DNA of 54,205 nucleotides from an uncultured Collinsella sp. (GCA_902492235.1 CABUKS010000016.1:1-54205), one strand, 5' to 3'. Shown: positions 41,848 to 49,380, numbered from the stretch's first letter. The notes: a model not told the origin generated them from the letters alone. Made by a program: numbers and translations.

Positions 41848-42485
41848 GCGCCCCGGTTGCAGTCGCGGCTTGCCTGTGCGCCCTGAGTGTATTTGTCGCG
41901 ACGGGTTTGGATCGGGCGGATGCACGCAAGTTCGCAGGGGCCTGCAAGCGCGAGGCGGTGCTGGTCGCTGCCGCGGGTCGCTCGGTGGTCGATGCCCTGA
42001 CCGCGCGAGTGAAGGGCGCGGCTGGAGCGGGCGGCCCGGCGCGAGCGTCGCTCGGCGAAGTGTCCGAGATGATCGATGTTGTGCGCTTGGGTCTTTCGGC
42101 CGGCCTTTCGTTTGATGCGGCGCTTGAGATTTTCTGCGCCAACCGCCGGTCAGTGTTGGCTCTTCGCCTTGAGCGGGCCTGCATGGCGTGGCAGGTGGGC
42201 GTGGGCACGCGTGAGGACGAGTTATTGGCCGCCGCGCGCGACCTGGACGTGCGAGCGCTCGAGACCTTTGCCATCACGGTGGGGCAGGCGCTCGCCCTGG
42301 GTGCCCCACTTGCCGAGACACTGGCCGCTCAAAGTCGCGAGATCCGTGCGGCTCATCGCGCCGCGGTCGAGCGCGAGATTGAGCGTGCGCCCGTCAAGCT
42401 GCTGATTCCCACCGGCACGCTCATCTTGCCGGCGTTGCTTCTGTCCATATTGGGCCCGCTGCTGGGAGCAGGCGGGATGATGTAG
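41844..42485 (+). CDS. tadC: Tad inner-membrane protein TadC
   Basis: A 213-aa F-domain protein, the second platform component. After a first hydrophobic segment (APVAVAACLCALSVFVATGL), the F domain runs from about 70 (MIDVVRLGLSAGLSFDAALEIF) to 190 (FAITVGQALALGAPLAETLA). A C-terminal membrane segment (LIPTGTLILPALLLSILGPLLG) closes it. The ATG at 41844 overlaps the tadB stop as ATGA. A longer frame upstream is open but overlaps tadB. The pilin gene follows 10 bp later. Confidence 0.87.
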   Translation: MSAPVAVAACLCALSVFVATGLDRADARKFAGACKREAVLVAAAGRSVVDALTARVKGAAGAGGPARASLGEVSEMIDVVRLGLSAGLSFDAALEIFCANRRSVLALRLERACMAWQVGVGTREDELLAAARDLDVRALETFAITVGQALALGAPLAETLAAQSREIRAAHRAAVEREIERAPVKLLIPTGTLILPALLLSILGPLLGAGGMM

Positions 42486-42495
42486 GGAGGAATAC

Positions 42496-42729
42496 ATGAA
42501 CACGATGGTCGAAGTTGCTGACAAGGCTTGGAACTGGGCTTTTTGCCGGGCGATCCGCGCTCGCCAGCATGCCAAGGAGCTGTTGCGGGAGGAGAGCGCG
42601 CAGGGTACCACCGAGTACGCCATTTTGGTGGGCGTGCTTGTGGTGATCGCGATTATTGCCATCGTTGCATTTAAAGGCAAGGTCCAAGATCTATGGAACG
42701 CTATCAGCGAGGGCATCAACAGCCTGTAG
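42496..42729 (+). CDS. Flp-type pilin
   Basis: A 77-aa prepilin, probably the major subunit of the Tad pilus. A 39-residue charged leader ends at EESAQG. The mature part begins TTEYAILVGVLVVIAIIAIVAF, a hydrophobic helix with the conserved Glu-Tyr pair near the cleavage site. The leader is longer than usual for Flp. No prepilin peptidase (TadV) gene is present in this window. GGGAGGAATAC precedes the ATG. Its 3' end overlaps the next gene by 37 bp. Confidence 0.85.
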   Translation: MNTMVEVADKAWNWAFCRAIRARQHAKELLREESAQGTTEYAILVGVLVVIAIIAIVAFKGKVQDLWNAISEGINSL

Positions 42730-43256
42730 AGGGCGAGCGCCCCATCGGGGTACTGCTGGTGTTTGCTTGCCTGACCGTGGCGATAGCGGCGGTGCTTTGG
42801 GGGCTTAACGCCGCGCGGCAGCAGCGTCCTGGGGCCGCCTTCGATTCGGGCTCAGATTCGGCGGTGGCGTCTCAAAAAGATGAGATGCGAGATGCGGACG
42901 ATTCGGATGTCGCTGTCACGGCGCAAACCTTTCTGCGGACGCTCGACAAGCGGTCTGGCACTGCGACGGATTCACCTGAGGACAACGCGATTACGGTCCG
43001 GCTTGCATGGTCCGAGGACCGACCGATGACCGAGGCAGCGGCGGATATGTTACGCGCCTACCGCGAGGTGCCAACGGCCCAGCTCGCCCTGAGCGGCTAT
43101 CTCGATATTAAGGGCAACGTATGGGGCGCCATCGTGCGCGATGGGCGCGGCTGGGTCGATATGGTGACGGTTGCCGCGGATGCTGGCGATGCTTCGTGTC
43201 GTCTGCGCGCCGTGCGTCTGGTCCCGCAAACAATAAGCTCAAAGGAGGGATCGTGA
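42693..43256 (+). CDS. tad-locus single-pass membrane protein, function unknown
   Basis: A 187-aa protein. One membrane segment (about 18-38, IGVLLVFACLTVAIAAVLWGL) follows a short positively charged head. The extracytoplasmic part is acidic at first (DSGSDSAVASQKDEMRDADD) and then a compact domain (ITVRLAWSEDRPMTEAAADM, LSGYLDIKGNVWGAIVRDGR). I do not recognise the family. It starts within the pilin gene and ends 1 bp before the next, so it is surely co-translated with the pilus proteins. A pilus-biogenesis or minor-subunit role is inferred from context only. Confidence 0.7.
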   Translation: MERYQRGHQQPVEGERPIGVLLVFACLTVAIAAVLWGLNAARQQRPGAAFDSGSDSAVASQKDEMRDADDSDVAVTAQTFLRTLDKRSGTATDSPEDNAITVRLAWSEDRPMTEAAADMLRAYREVPTAQLALSGYLDIKGNVWGAIVRDGRGWVDMVTVAADAGDASCRLRAVRLVPQTISSKEGS

Positions 43257-43257
43257 A

Positions 43258-43476
43258 ATGCATGGCGTTCTGCGTGAAGAGGTTGCCCAAGCGACTGTGG
43301 AATACGCCATCGTTACAGTGGCGCTGTTATCGATCGTGCTGGCGATCGCGGGGCTTTGGCGTGCTGGCACCGATGGGCGCTTGGCGGCGCTGGTTGAGCG
43401 GGCGGCATCCCATGGCGTTGCCTCGACGTCGGTTATCGACGCCGCTGCGGGCGCTAAGGACATCGCGTTGTATTGA
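43258..43476 (+). CDS. small pilin-like protein
   Basis: A 72-aa protein with the pilin-like start REEVAQATVEYAIVTVALLS followed by a hydrophobic helix. The AQATVEYA core resembles both the Flp pilin (AQGTTEYA) and the TadE proteins of this operon. The leader is only about 11 residues. It probably is a minor pilin. AAGGAGGG lies 8 bp before the ATG. The following tadE-like gene starts inside it. Confidence 0.75.
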   Translation: MHGVLREEVAQATVEYAIVTVALLSIVLAIAGLWRAGTDGRLAALVERAASHGVASTSVIDAAAGAKDIALY

Positions 43477-43948
43477 TATCGCGCGCGAGGACCGGGCGCA
43501 GTCTACGGTCGAGGCCGCTTTTTTGCTGCCGACGTTTCTGACGCTCATCCTTCTCGCACTGCAACCGGTGTGCCTGCTCTATACGCGCGCGGTCATGGAG
43601 TCTGCCGCCGCCGAGACCGCGCGGCTCATGACCACGACGACGGCGGAGGACGACGATCTTAAGGAGTTCACCCGCCGCCGGCTTGCCGCAGTGCCCAACG
43701 TTTCGATCTTTCATGCCGGCGGGCCGTTGTCGTGGGATATCGAGCTTGGCCGGGCCGGTGCGGGTGGCGTCTCGGCCGTGTCCGTTTCCGGCGAGGTCAG
43801 GCCGTTGCCTGTGATCGGTGCGTTTGCGCAGGCTATGGGTGGTACCGCCGAGGGCGGCTACGTTGAGCTCAAGGTCGATGTCTCGTATCAATCGCGTCCT
43901 GAATGGCTGGAGGGAGATTATGATTCGTGGATTGCTGCATGGGATTAA
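43412..43948 (+). CDS. TadE-like pseudopilin
   Basis: A protein of about 178 aa with a Arg-rich leader, then REDRAQSTVEAAFLLPTFLT and a hydrophobic helix (LILLALQPVCLLYTRAVME), which is the TadE-like N-terminus. The rest is a secreted domain (ESAAAETARLMTTTTAEDDD, IELGRAGAGGVSAVSVSGEV). The start is uncertain: ATG 43412 is the nearest in-frame candidate but has a weak ribosome site and overlaps the previous gene by 65 bp. Translation may depend on coupling. It probably is a minor subunit of the pilus. Confidence 0.75.
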   Translation: MALPRRRLSTPLRALRTSRCIDIAREDRAQSTVEAAFLLPTFLTLILLALQPVCLLYTRAVMESAAAETARLMTTTTAEDDDLKEFTRRRLAAVPNVSIFHAGGPLSWDIELGRAGAGGVSAVSVSGEVRPLPVIGAFAQAMGGTAEGGYVELKVDVSYQSRPEWLEGDYDSWIAAWD

Positions 43949-46073
43949 GCGTTTCTGGTCTAGATGCGTTTTGACGCGCCGTCCGAGCTGCCATCGCAAG
44001 CGAGGCGGCTTTATGGGCCGCGCCGGTATCGACCTGTTTATCGAAGACAGTGCCTACACCACGCTTTCTTCTGCCGTGGTCATCCTAGTGGTGCTTACGT
44101 TGTTGTTTTCGTCGACCGCGGCGATATGGAGCATGTCGCGCGCGGGGGACACCCAGGTGGCTGCCGATAGCGGCGCGTTGGCGGGTGCCAACGTGGTGTC
44201 GTCCTATCACACGGCTGCCACGGTGGTTGATGCGAGCATCTTGAGTCTGGGGCTAGCGGGGTTTGCCACAATCGGGACGGGCCTGGTTGCCATTCTCATC
44301 CCAGGTGCCGAACCAGTTGCCGGCAATATGGTCGACACCGGGATTGAGATCATTAAAACGCGCAACAAGTTTGCCAAAAGCGCATCGGAAGGCTTACAGA
44401 AAATCGAGACGGCTCTGCCGTATCTGATCGCCGCGCGTGCCACGCAGGCGGTGTCGGCGCAGGATACCGATAGTGTGACCTATACCGGTACGGCGCTTGC
44501 CGTGCCCAGGACATCCGAGTCGGACTTCGCTGCGCTCAAAGGGTCAGAGATTTCGACCGATACCATTAAAGGCACATCAGATGATTTAGAGCGTGCGGCC
44601 GAGGAGCTGCGGAAGGCTTCTGAGGACACGGCGAAGGCTAAAGAGCGCGCTTGGCTGGCGGATTGTGGTGGGTCGGACGAGAGTTCGATTGGCAAGTACT
44701 CGTGTATGTGGGAGCGTGCGAAAAAACTAGCAGAACTATCTGACAGCCAGAACCGTCATGAAAAGTCGAGCATCACATGGGAGCCGCAAATAGCGCTCGA
44801 TCGCGCGAAAACCTATTACCGACAGCGCTTGGCGAATGAAAAACCTCAGGGATCGAGCGTCGAGATGAAAGCGCAGTCAGCCGCTCGAAAAGCGTTCTAT
44901 GCCTATGCGATTGAAGAGGTCGATCGAGCATACATAAAAGATGATGGCGAACGGTTTTCTGCCTATATCCCACTATTGCCGCGTGTCCCAAACGAGGTGC
45001 GGCCGACCGAACTTTACACCGATGCCGCATGGCCTGTAAGCAACAACGACGGCAGAACATACCTGCATTATGGAGTCGAATGCCCCGTCTATCAGAAAGG
45101 GACTCCGAGTGGGCTGGCATCTGTTGCTGATTATGATGGTCGTGATACATGCGAAGCGTGCGGCTTCGGCGTGGTTACGCTTGGAAGCGCCCTCATGCCG
45201 CCATCGTTCATCGAAAACGGCTTCGAGTACCACTTTGACAAGTTCAAAGAGGCTCTGGAAGACTACGTCGAATGCCGCAACAAAGAGCTCGAGCTCGAGC
45301 GTCAGACCGAAGACGAGGCCGATCGTGCGGGCAATACGTTTGACCAGGCCATCAAGGAGCTTTCGGGCGAGCGCCCGCGTATCGCTCCGCCCGGTCGCAA
45401 CGGCGTGGTCGCCTTTGCGGTTTCGGGTGCCATCTCGAGCCCCGATGAGCTCAACTCTTCGTTTAACACGGCAGTCAGGCTTGGCGATCGCGGTGCTATC
45501 TCTGCCGCGGTGTTGGCGCCCGATGAGGCGACGGCGCAAAACAACGTGCTTTCGCGATTTTTCTCGACATTGAAGGAACGCTCGGGCGGCGTTGCCGGCG
45601 TGCTCGACGGCGTCATGGATGTTTGGGGACGGCTGCTCGTAGGATACGGTGATATCCAAGGTTCGGCCGACGAACTTATGGACGAGATGATTAAAGGCCT
45701 AGGAGGGGGCAGCGGCGCGTTGGGCTCCATCGCATCGTGGCTCGGCGATACCGTTTCGGCGTCCGTGGCGGCGTTGGGTCTGGAGCCGTGCGACTTGCGC
45801 CTGCGAAAGCCAGTGCTGACCGATTCCGCCAACGTCATTAAGAGTCCGGGGTCTGACATTGCTGGTTTCTCTCAAGCGCAAGACAAGCTGCGAGGTATTC
45901 CGTTGGGCGTGACCGATCCCAAGGCGCTTTGCGAGGCGTTGGAATATCAAGTCGAACGCACCATTAGCGGTACGGTGTTCACGCTTGCGGAGATTCCTCT
46001 GCCCGGCGGCGGCTCCATCCCGCTCACCGTCGATGTCGCCACGCTGGTTGGCGCTCTGGGCGGTGGGTCGTAA
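43920..46073 (+). CDS. large TadG-like pilus-associated protein
   Basis: A 717-aa protein. The N-terminal part (FIEDSAYTTLSSAVVILVVLT, then RAGDTQVAADSGALAGANVV) matches the TadG-like N-terminal pattern of a membrane helix followed by an AADxxALAGA-type motif. A very long extracytoplasmic region follows, with coiled-coil-like stretches (about 215-330) and Cys residues (DCGGSDES, YSCMWERAKK, VECPVYQKG, DTCEACGFG). The middle third (about 44560-45180) is visibly AT-richer and uses rarer codons than the flanks. It starts inside the TadE gene with AGGGAG just ahead. It may be a tip protein or adhesin. Confidence 0.75.
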   Translation: MIRGLLHGIKRFWSRCVLTRRPSCHRKRGGFMGRAGIDLFIEDSAYTTLSSAVVILVVLTLLFSSTAAIWSMSRAGDTQVAADSGALAGANVVSSYHTAATVVDASILSLGLAGFATIGTGLVAILIPGAEPVAGNMVDTGIEIIKTRNKFAKSASEGLQKIETALPYLIAARATQAVSAQDTDSVTYTGTALAVPRTSESDFAALKGSEISTDTIKGTSDDLERAAEELRKASEDTAKAKERAWLADCGGSDESSIGKYSCMWERAKKLAELSDSQNRHEKSSITWEPQIALDRAKTYYRQRLANEKPQGSSVEMKAQSAARKAFYAYAIEEVDRAYIKDDGERFSAYIPLLPRVPNEVRPTELYTDAAWPVSNNDGRTYLHYGVECPVYQKGTPSGLASVADYDGRDTCEACGFGVVTLGSALMPPSFIENGFEYHFDKFKEALEDYVECRNKELELERQTEDEADRAGNTFDQAIKELSGERPRIAPPGRNGVVAFAVSGAISSPDELNSSFNTAVRLGDRGAISAAVLAPDEATAQNNVLSRFFSTLKERSGGVAGVLDGVMDVWGRLLVGYGDIQGSADELMDEMIKGLGGGSGALGSIASWLGDTVSASVAALGLEPCDLRLRKPVLTDSANVIKSPGSDIAGFSQAQDKLRGIPLGVTDPKALCEALEYQVERTISGTVFTLAEIPLPGGGSIPLTVDVATLVGALGGGS

Positions 46074-46549
46074 TGAGTATCCGCATGCGTCTGCGCGAGG
46101 AGCGCGCCCAAGCGACGGTTGAGATGGCAGTGGTTACGCCCGTTTTGCTGGTGCTGGCACTCATCGTGTACAACGTCATGATCTTTGCCAGCGCTGTCGC
46201 GCGCTTCGACCGCGTGGTACCAGACATCGTGTTGGCGCACGCCGTGGCGTCGGAGGGGGAGGGCGACGAAAGCTCTGCCGATGCCTCGGCGACGGTTCAG
46301 ACTCAAATTCTGAATGCCATGGAAGGCTATGACTTGCGGATCGAAGTGTCGAGCGAGCAAGGCGCGAAGGCATCGGATGGTGGCCTGCTCTCCCTATCCG
46401 GTACGTTTAGGACCTACACCTGCACCATGCACTATGAGCCGTGGCCGACTTCTCTCAGCATCGCTGGCGTTCCGCTGGGGGCGCCGACAACGTTGTCGCA
46501 CGAGCGCGCGGTGACGGTCGATCCATGGCGTCCGGGGGTGGTCATGTGA
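46073..46549 (+). CDS. TadE/TadF-like pseudopilin
   Basis: A 158-aa protein with the leader RLREERAQATVEMAVVTPVL and a hydrophobic helix (LVLALIVYNVMIFASAVARF), the TadE-like hallmark. The remaining secreted domain is small and beta-rich (YDLRIEVSSEQGAKA, LSLSGTFRTYTCTMHYEPWP). The start overlaps the TadG-like stop as TAATG. It is the fourth protein in this operon with an AQxTxE core and is most likely a minor pilin. Confidence 0.82.
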   Translation: MSIRMRLREERAQATVEMAVVTPVLLVLALIVYNVMIFASAVARFDRVVPDIVLAHAVASEGEGDESSADASATVQTQILNAMEGYDLRIEVSSEQGAKASDGGLLSLSGTFRTYTCTMHYEPWPTSLSIAGVPLGAPTTLSHERAVTVDPWRPGVVM

Positions 46550-46905
46550 CCGCGGTCTCGTCCTACATCGCCTACGCGCGGGCACTCAATAGGCTGGGTT
46601 GGACGCCGGCCGAGTTTGCGGTGGCGGAGTCGTTTGTCGTGCGCCTGCGCGGCATGCTGGGACGGCGTCCGGTTGCCGCCAACGGCCTGCCGCTCGTCAT
46701 GGCGTTTCCACGCTGCTCTTCGGTCCATACGTGTTTTATGGCCTATCCCATCGACATCGCCTTCATCGATCGCGACGGCAATATCCTCGTGCGCTACGAA
46801 AACGTCCGCCCTTGGCGCATGTGCTCCTGCTCTGGCGCCTGGGCCGTACTAGAGCGTCCTTCAATCATTGTTTCGACCCCTGCTCTCCAACGCGTGCCGG
46901 CTTAA
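46546..46905 (+). CDS. DUF192-family protein
   Basis: A 119-aa protein. The DUF192 core is visible from about residue 25: SFVVRLRGMLGRRP, LPLVMAFPRCSSVHTCFMAY, PIDIAFIDRDGNILVRYENV and RPWRMCSCSGAWAVLE. DUF192 is usually a secreted small beta-barrel of unknown activity. Here it lacks an evident signal peptide. The GTG at 46546 overlaps the upstream stop as GTGA, with GGGGGTGG ahead. It closes the tad operon, so a link to the pilus is plausible but unproven. Confidence 0.78.
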   Translation: MTAVSSYIAYARALNRLGWTPAEFAVAESFVVRLRGMLGRRPVAANGLPLVMAFPRCSSVHTCFMAYPIDIAFIDRDGNILVRYENVRPWRMCSCSGAWAVLERPSIIVSTPALQRVPA

Positions 46906-46963
46906 GAATTGGCGACAGTGGACTTTCGTCATACGAAATTGGGTAAGATGGAGGAGAAGATGC

Positions 46964-47230
46964 ATGGATGTTGAGATCCATCCGAACGCCAAAAAACACT
47001 TGACGGAAAAGCAGGTACTAGGTGCCTGGTTCGCGGTTACTGAGTGCATTCGCCGCGAGTCGGAGGACGAGCCGCCGAGATGGCTTGCCATTGGATGGCT
47101 TCCAGATGGTCGAAGTGTGGAACTTGTTGCGGTCGAACTAATTCGTGGATGGCTCATTATTCATGCCCTGTCTCCGGTTCAGAAGAAATTCTGGCAAGAG
47201 ATCGAGCGAGCTCGGCAGAGGGGTCGATGA
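46964..47230 (+). CDS. BrnT-like toxin candidate
   Basis: An 88-aa protein with the small-toxin layout: a short N-terminal helix (IHPNAKKHLTEKQVLGAWFA), then RESEDEPPRWLAIGWLPDGR, VELVAVELIRGWLIIHALSP and a C-terminal basic helix (KKFWQEIERARQRGR). The fold pattern resembles BrnT/RelE-type RNases, but there is no decisive motif. GGAGGAG lies 7 bp before the ATG. The next gene overlaps it by 4 bp and encodes a ribbon-helix-helix protein. The toxin-first order is that of BrnTA modules. The target is presumably RNA. Confidence 0.65.
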   Translation: MDVEIHPNAKKHLTEKQVLGAWFAVTECIRRESEDEPPRWLAIGWLPDGRSVELVAVELIRGWLIIHALSPVQKKFWQEIERARQRGR

Positions 47231-47514
47231 TGGGCAAGACGTATACGGCCGCTAATGGTCAGGTTGTAACGGATGAAATGATTGACGCGTGGTGCGAGTC
47301 GTACGAGCGCGGAGAGTTTCCGGATGGCGAACACACCGTTGGTGGGATCGTGCATGGACGGCCCCCGCTCTCAGGTGAGGGGACGGCAACGCTGTCGGTC
47401 AAGATTCCTCTGGGAATGAAGGAGGCCATTCGTCGACGGGCGGCTGCCGAGGGGATGACGCCAAGTGAGTTTGCCCGTGCGGCTCTGAGTGAAAAACTTC
47501 TTGCTGCCGGCTGA
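47227..47514 (+). CDS. ribbon-helix-helix antitoxin candidate
   Basis: A 95-aa protein. The N-terminal half (TDEMIDAWCESYERGEFPDG, then GGIVHGRPPLSG) is probably the toxin-binding part. The C-terminal half (ATLSVKIPLGMKEAIRRRAA, EGMTPSEFARAALSEKL) is a ribbon-helix-helix DNA-binding domain of the CopG/Arc type. It overlaps the toxin gene (ATGATG), which implies coupled translation. The pair probably represses its own promoter. The module sits just ahead of tRNA-Phe, which is itself altered by a small insertion. Confidence 0.72.
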   Translation: MMGKTYTAANGQVVTDEMIDAWCESYERGEFPDGEHTVGGIVHGRPPLSGEGTATLSVKIPLGMKEAIRRRAAAEGMTPSEFARAALSEKLLAAG

Positions 47515-47577
47515 TGCCTCTGACGTGTCGATTTATAGAACCGAGGCTGTGCTCAAAAACTTTTTTAAAATTCTCGG

Positions 47578-47605
47578 TTGACCGGAACGCGTCCTTGGTT
47601 ATACT
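47578..47605 (+). promoter_or_regulatory. tRNA-Phe promoter
   Basis: TTGACC (47578-47583) and TATACT (47600-47605) are 16 bp apart. They lie 32 bp before the tRNA. A GCCTTG-AAA-CAAGGC hairpin lies between the promoter and the tRNA (47612-47626). Confidence 0.75.
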
Positions 47606-47637
47606 AATCAAGCCTTGAAACAAGGCACACCTCAAAT

Positions 47638-47692
<55 letters not shown>

Positions 47693-47710
<18 letters not shown>

Positions 47711-47941
47711 CCTTGAATTGACTAGGACCTCTGCAAAGGGGTCCTTTTCTTTTATGCAGCCCCCACATGGAATCGAACCCCGTGAGGGCGCGGAGCTGAG
47801 TAAACGCGTAAGCGTTTGCCAGCGCAGCTCGCAAGGCGCGTAAGCGCCGTAGCGGTCCGTCCGCGCAGCGCGCGGACGCGATTCCCTTCCCCGCCACCTT
47901 GAATTGACTAGGACCTCTGCAAAGGGGTCCTTTTCTTTTAT
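47693..47941 (+). mobile_element. 186-bp tRNA-Phe tail-duplicating element
   Basis: A 63-bp perfect direct repeat (47693-47755 and 47879-47941) covers the tRNA 3' part and the terminator. The 123 bp between contain an inverted copy of the tRNA T-loop (GGAATCGAACCCC, 47769-47781). Three hairpins follow: AAACGC/GCGTTT (47802-47817), GGCGC/GCGCC (47835-47848), and CGTCCGCGC/GCGCGGACG (47858-47878), which ends exactly at the second tail. It has no coding capacity. It is related to the element at 53921-54152. Confidence 0.6.
47723..47755 (+). terminator. tRNA-Phe terminator, copy 1
   Basis: AGGACCTCT (47724-47732) and AGGGGTCCT (47737-47745) form a 9-bp stem closed by a GCAA tetraloop, then TTTCTTTTAT. 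The same terminator occurs again in the duplicated tail (47910-47941). Confidence 0.85.
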
Positions 47942-47953
47942 CGAGGACTCTGC

Positions 47954-48123
47954 GGAAATTGCGTCCCGGAATTTGGCTTCAGAGTGGGATGCGTTTTCCG
48001 CTTTGAGGCCGCTTGGGAAAGCACGACTCGGAATCCGGCGTCAGAATGGGACGTGCTTTCCTTTTTCGGCCTTTGGCGGAAACTGCGTCCCAGATCCCGT
48101 GCTCAGAACGGGATGCGCTTTCC
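47954..48123. repeat. three tandem 62-bp palindromic units
   Basis: 46-bp imperfect palindromes of the form GGAAA-N-TGCGTCCC...GGGATGCG-N-TTTCC lie at 47954-47999, 48016-48061 and 48078-48123. They are exactly 62 bp apart with 16-bp spacers. The centres vary but share TCAGARYGGGA. No cas genes are nearby and the units are degenerate, so it is not a CRISPR array. Confidence 0.75.
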
Positions 48124-48207
48124 GGCCGCCTACTTCCGGCGCATATGTACATCTCGGCGCGCCATCTCGGGCCCGCCCAGATATTCCTCCCGCTTTTGCG
48201 CCACTTT

Positions 48208-48247
48208 ACAGACCGTTCGGTCGTCTGTCCGCACGCGCGGGTATACT
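48208..48247 (+). promoter_or_regulatory. operator-like palindrome and promoter of the GH5-like gene
   Basis: ACAGACCG (48208-48215) faces CGGTCGTCTGT (48218-48228), a near-perfect palindrome of TetR-operator style. A TATACT -10 box lies at 48242-48247, and the expected -35 position falls inside the palindrome. Confidence 0.5.
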
Positions 48248-48312
48248 CAAAACGATACTTTTCCTATGCAATACGATGCAGGCTCGGCCTGCACGATCCG
48301 AAGGGGGCAGTG

Positions 48313-49374
48313 ATGGAGAGGATACTCGGCGTTAATCTCTCTGGCTGGTTTATTCCCGAGCCTTGGGTGACCCCGTCGCTGTACGCGGCGACCGGTGCAT
48401 CCAACGCGGCCGAGCTGCAGGAGGCCATGGGCACCGCCGCCTATAACGAGCGCATGCGCCGTCATTACGAGACGTTTGTGAGCGAGGACGATTTCCGTCG
48501 CATGGCGCAGATCGGTCTCAATGCCGTGCGTCTGCCGGTGCCCTGGTATGCCTTTGGCTCGCAGGAGTCCGATGCGTCCTACATCTCGGTTGTCGACTAC
48601 ATCGACCGTGCAATTGAGTGGGCTGCCAAGTACGACATCCGCGTGCTGCTTGATCTGGCAACTGTGCCCGGTGGCCAGGGCGATTCCAACGATTCGCCCG
48701 CCACGCCGGAGGCTGTCGCCGAGTGGCATTCGTCCACCAACGGCCGTCATGTCGCGCTCGACGTGCTCGAGCGCCTGGCCGATCGCTACGGCGAGGCCGA
48801 GAGCCTGCTGGGCATTGAGCTGCTGGACACGCCGCAGATGAGCGTCCGCAAGAGCCTCTTCACCATGACGGATGGCATTCCGGCGCACTACCTGCGCAAC
48901 TTCTATCGCGACGCCTACGAGCTCGTCCGTTCGTATATGCCCGAGGATAAGATCGTCGTCTTCTCGTCGTCGGGGCATCCCAACGAGTGGAAGCATTTTA
49001 TGCGCGGCGCCAAGTACAAGAACGTCTACATGGACCTTCACCTGTACCATTACCGTGACGAGTATGCGCTCGATATCACGAGCCCCCGCGGGCTGACGAC
49101 GGCGATTTCGCGCAACAAGCGCGAGCTTAAAGAGGCGATTTCGACTGGGTTCCCCGTGCTGGTGGGCGAATGGTCGGGCGCGGCGATCTTTGCCAACTCG
49201 TCGGTTACGCCCGAGGGCCGCAATGCCTACGAGCGCGTGTTTATCGCCAACCAGCTGGCTTCGTTTGCGCCGGCTGCCGGTTGGTTCTTCCAAACGTGGA
49301 AGACCGAGAAGCGCATTGCAGCATGGGACGCCCGCGCGGCGCTCGGTACGCTCGAGCGTGGCATGATTGAATAG
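48313..49374 (+). CDS. GH5-like glycoside hydrolase family protein, catalytically atypical
   Basis: A 353-aa protein with the TIM-barrel of glycoside hydrolase family 5 (exo-beta-1,3-glucanase-like). It begins GVNLSGWFIPEPWVTPSLYA and continues with GLNAVRLPVPWYAFG (strand 2), IRVLLDLATVPGGQGDSNDS and YMDLHLYHYRDEYALD. The nucleophile Glu is present in PVLVGEWSGAAIF. The acid/base motif, normally NEP, reads ELLDTPQ (Asp-Thr-Pro). The usual catalytic Glu is thus missing. There is no signal peptide, so it is probably cytoplasmic. The ATG at 48313 follows AAGGGGG; the open frame upstream runs through the palindrome array and is not coding. Confidence 0.8.
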   Translation: MERILGVNLSGWFIPEPWVTPSLYAATGASNAAELQEAMGTAAYNERMRRHYETFVSEDDFRRMAQIGLNAVRLPVPWYAFGSQESDASYISVVDYIDRAIEWAAKYDIRVLLDLATVPGGQGDSNDSPATPEAVAEWHSSTNGRHVALDVLERLADRYGEAESLLGIELLDTPQMSVRKSLFTMTDGIPAHYLRNFYRDAYELVRSYMPEDKIVVFSSSGHPNEWKHFMRGAKYKNVYMDLHLYHYRDEYALDITSPRGLTTAISRNKRELKEAISTGFPVLVGEWSGAAIFANSSVTPEGRNAYERVFIANQLASFAPAAGWFFQTWKTEKRIAAWDARAALGTLERGMIE

Positions 49375-49380
49375 GTTGAT

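Noticed and set aside
47954..48123. CRISPR-like array
   Set aside because: The units are degenerate palindromes with 16-bp spacers that are too short, there are only three, and no cas genes are near.
48013..48312. N-terminal extension of the GH5-like protein
   Set aside because: It is in frame but crosses the palindrome array and the promoter. The ATG at 48313 has a good ribosome site and starts at the conserved domain.
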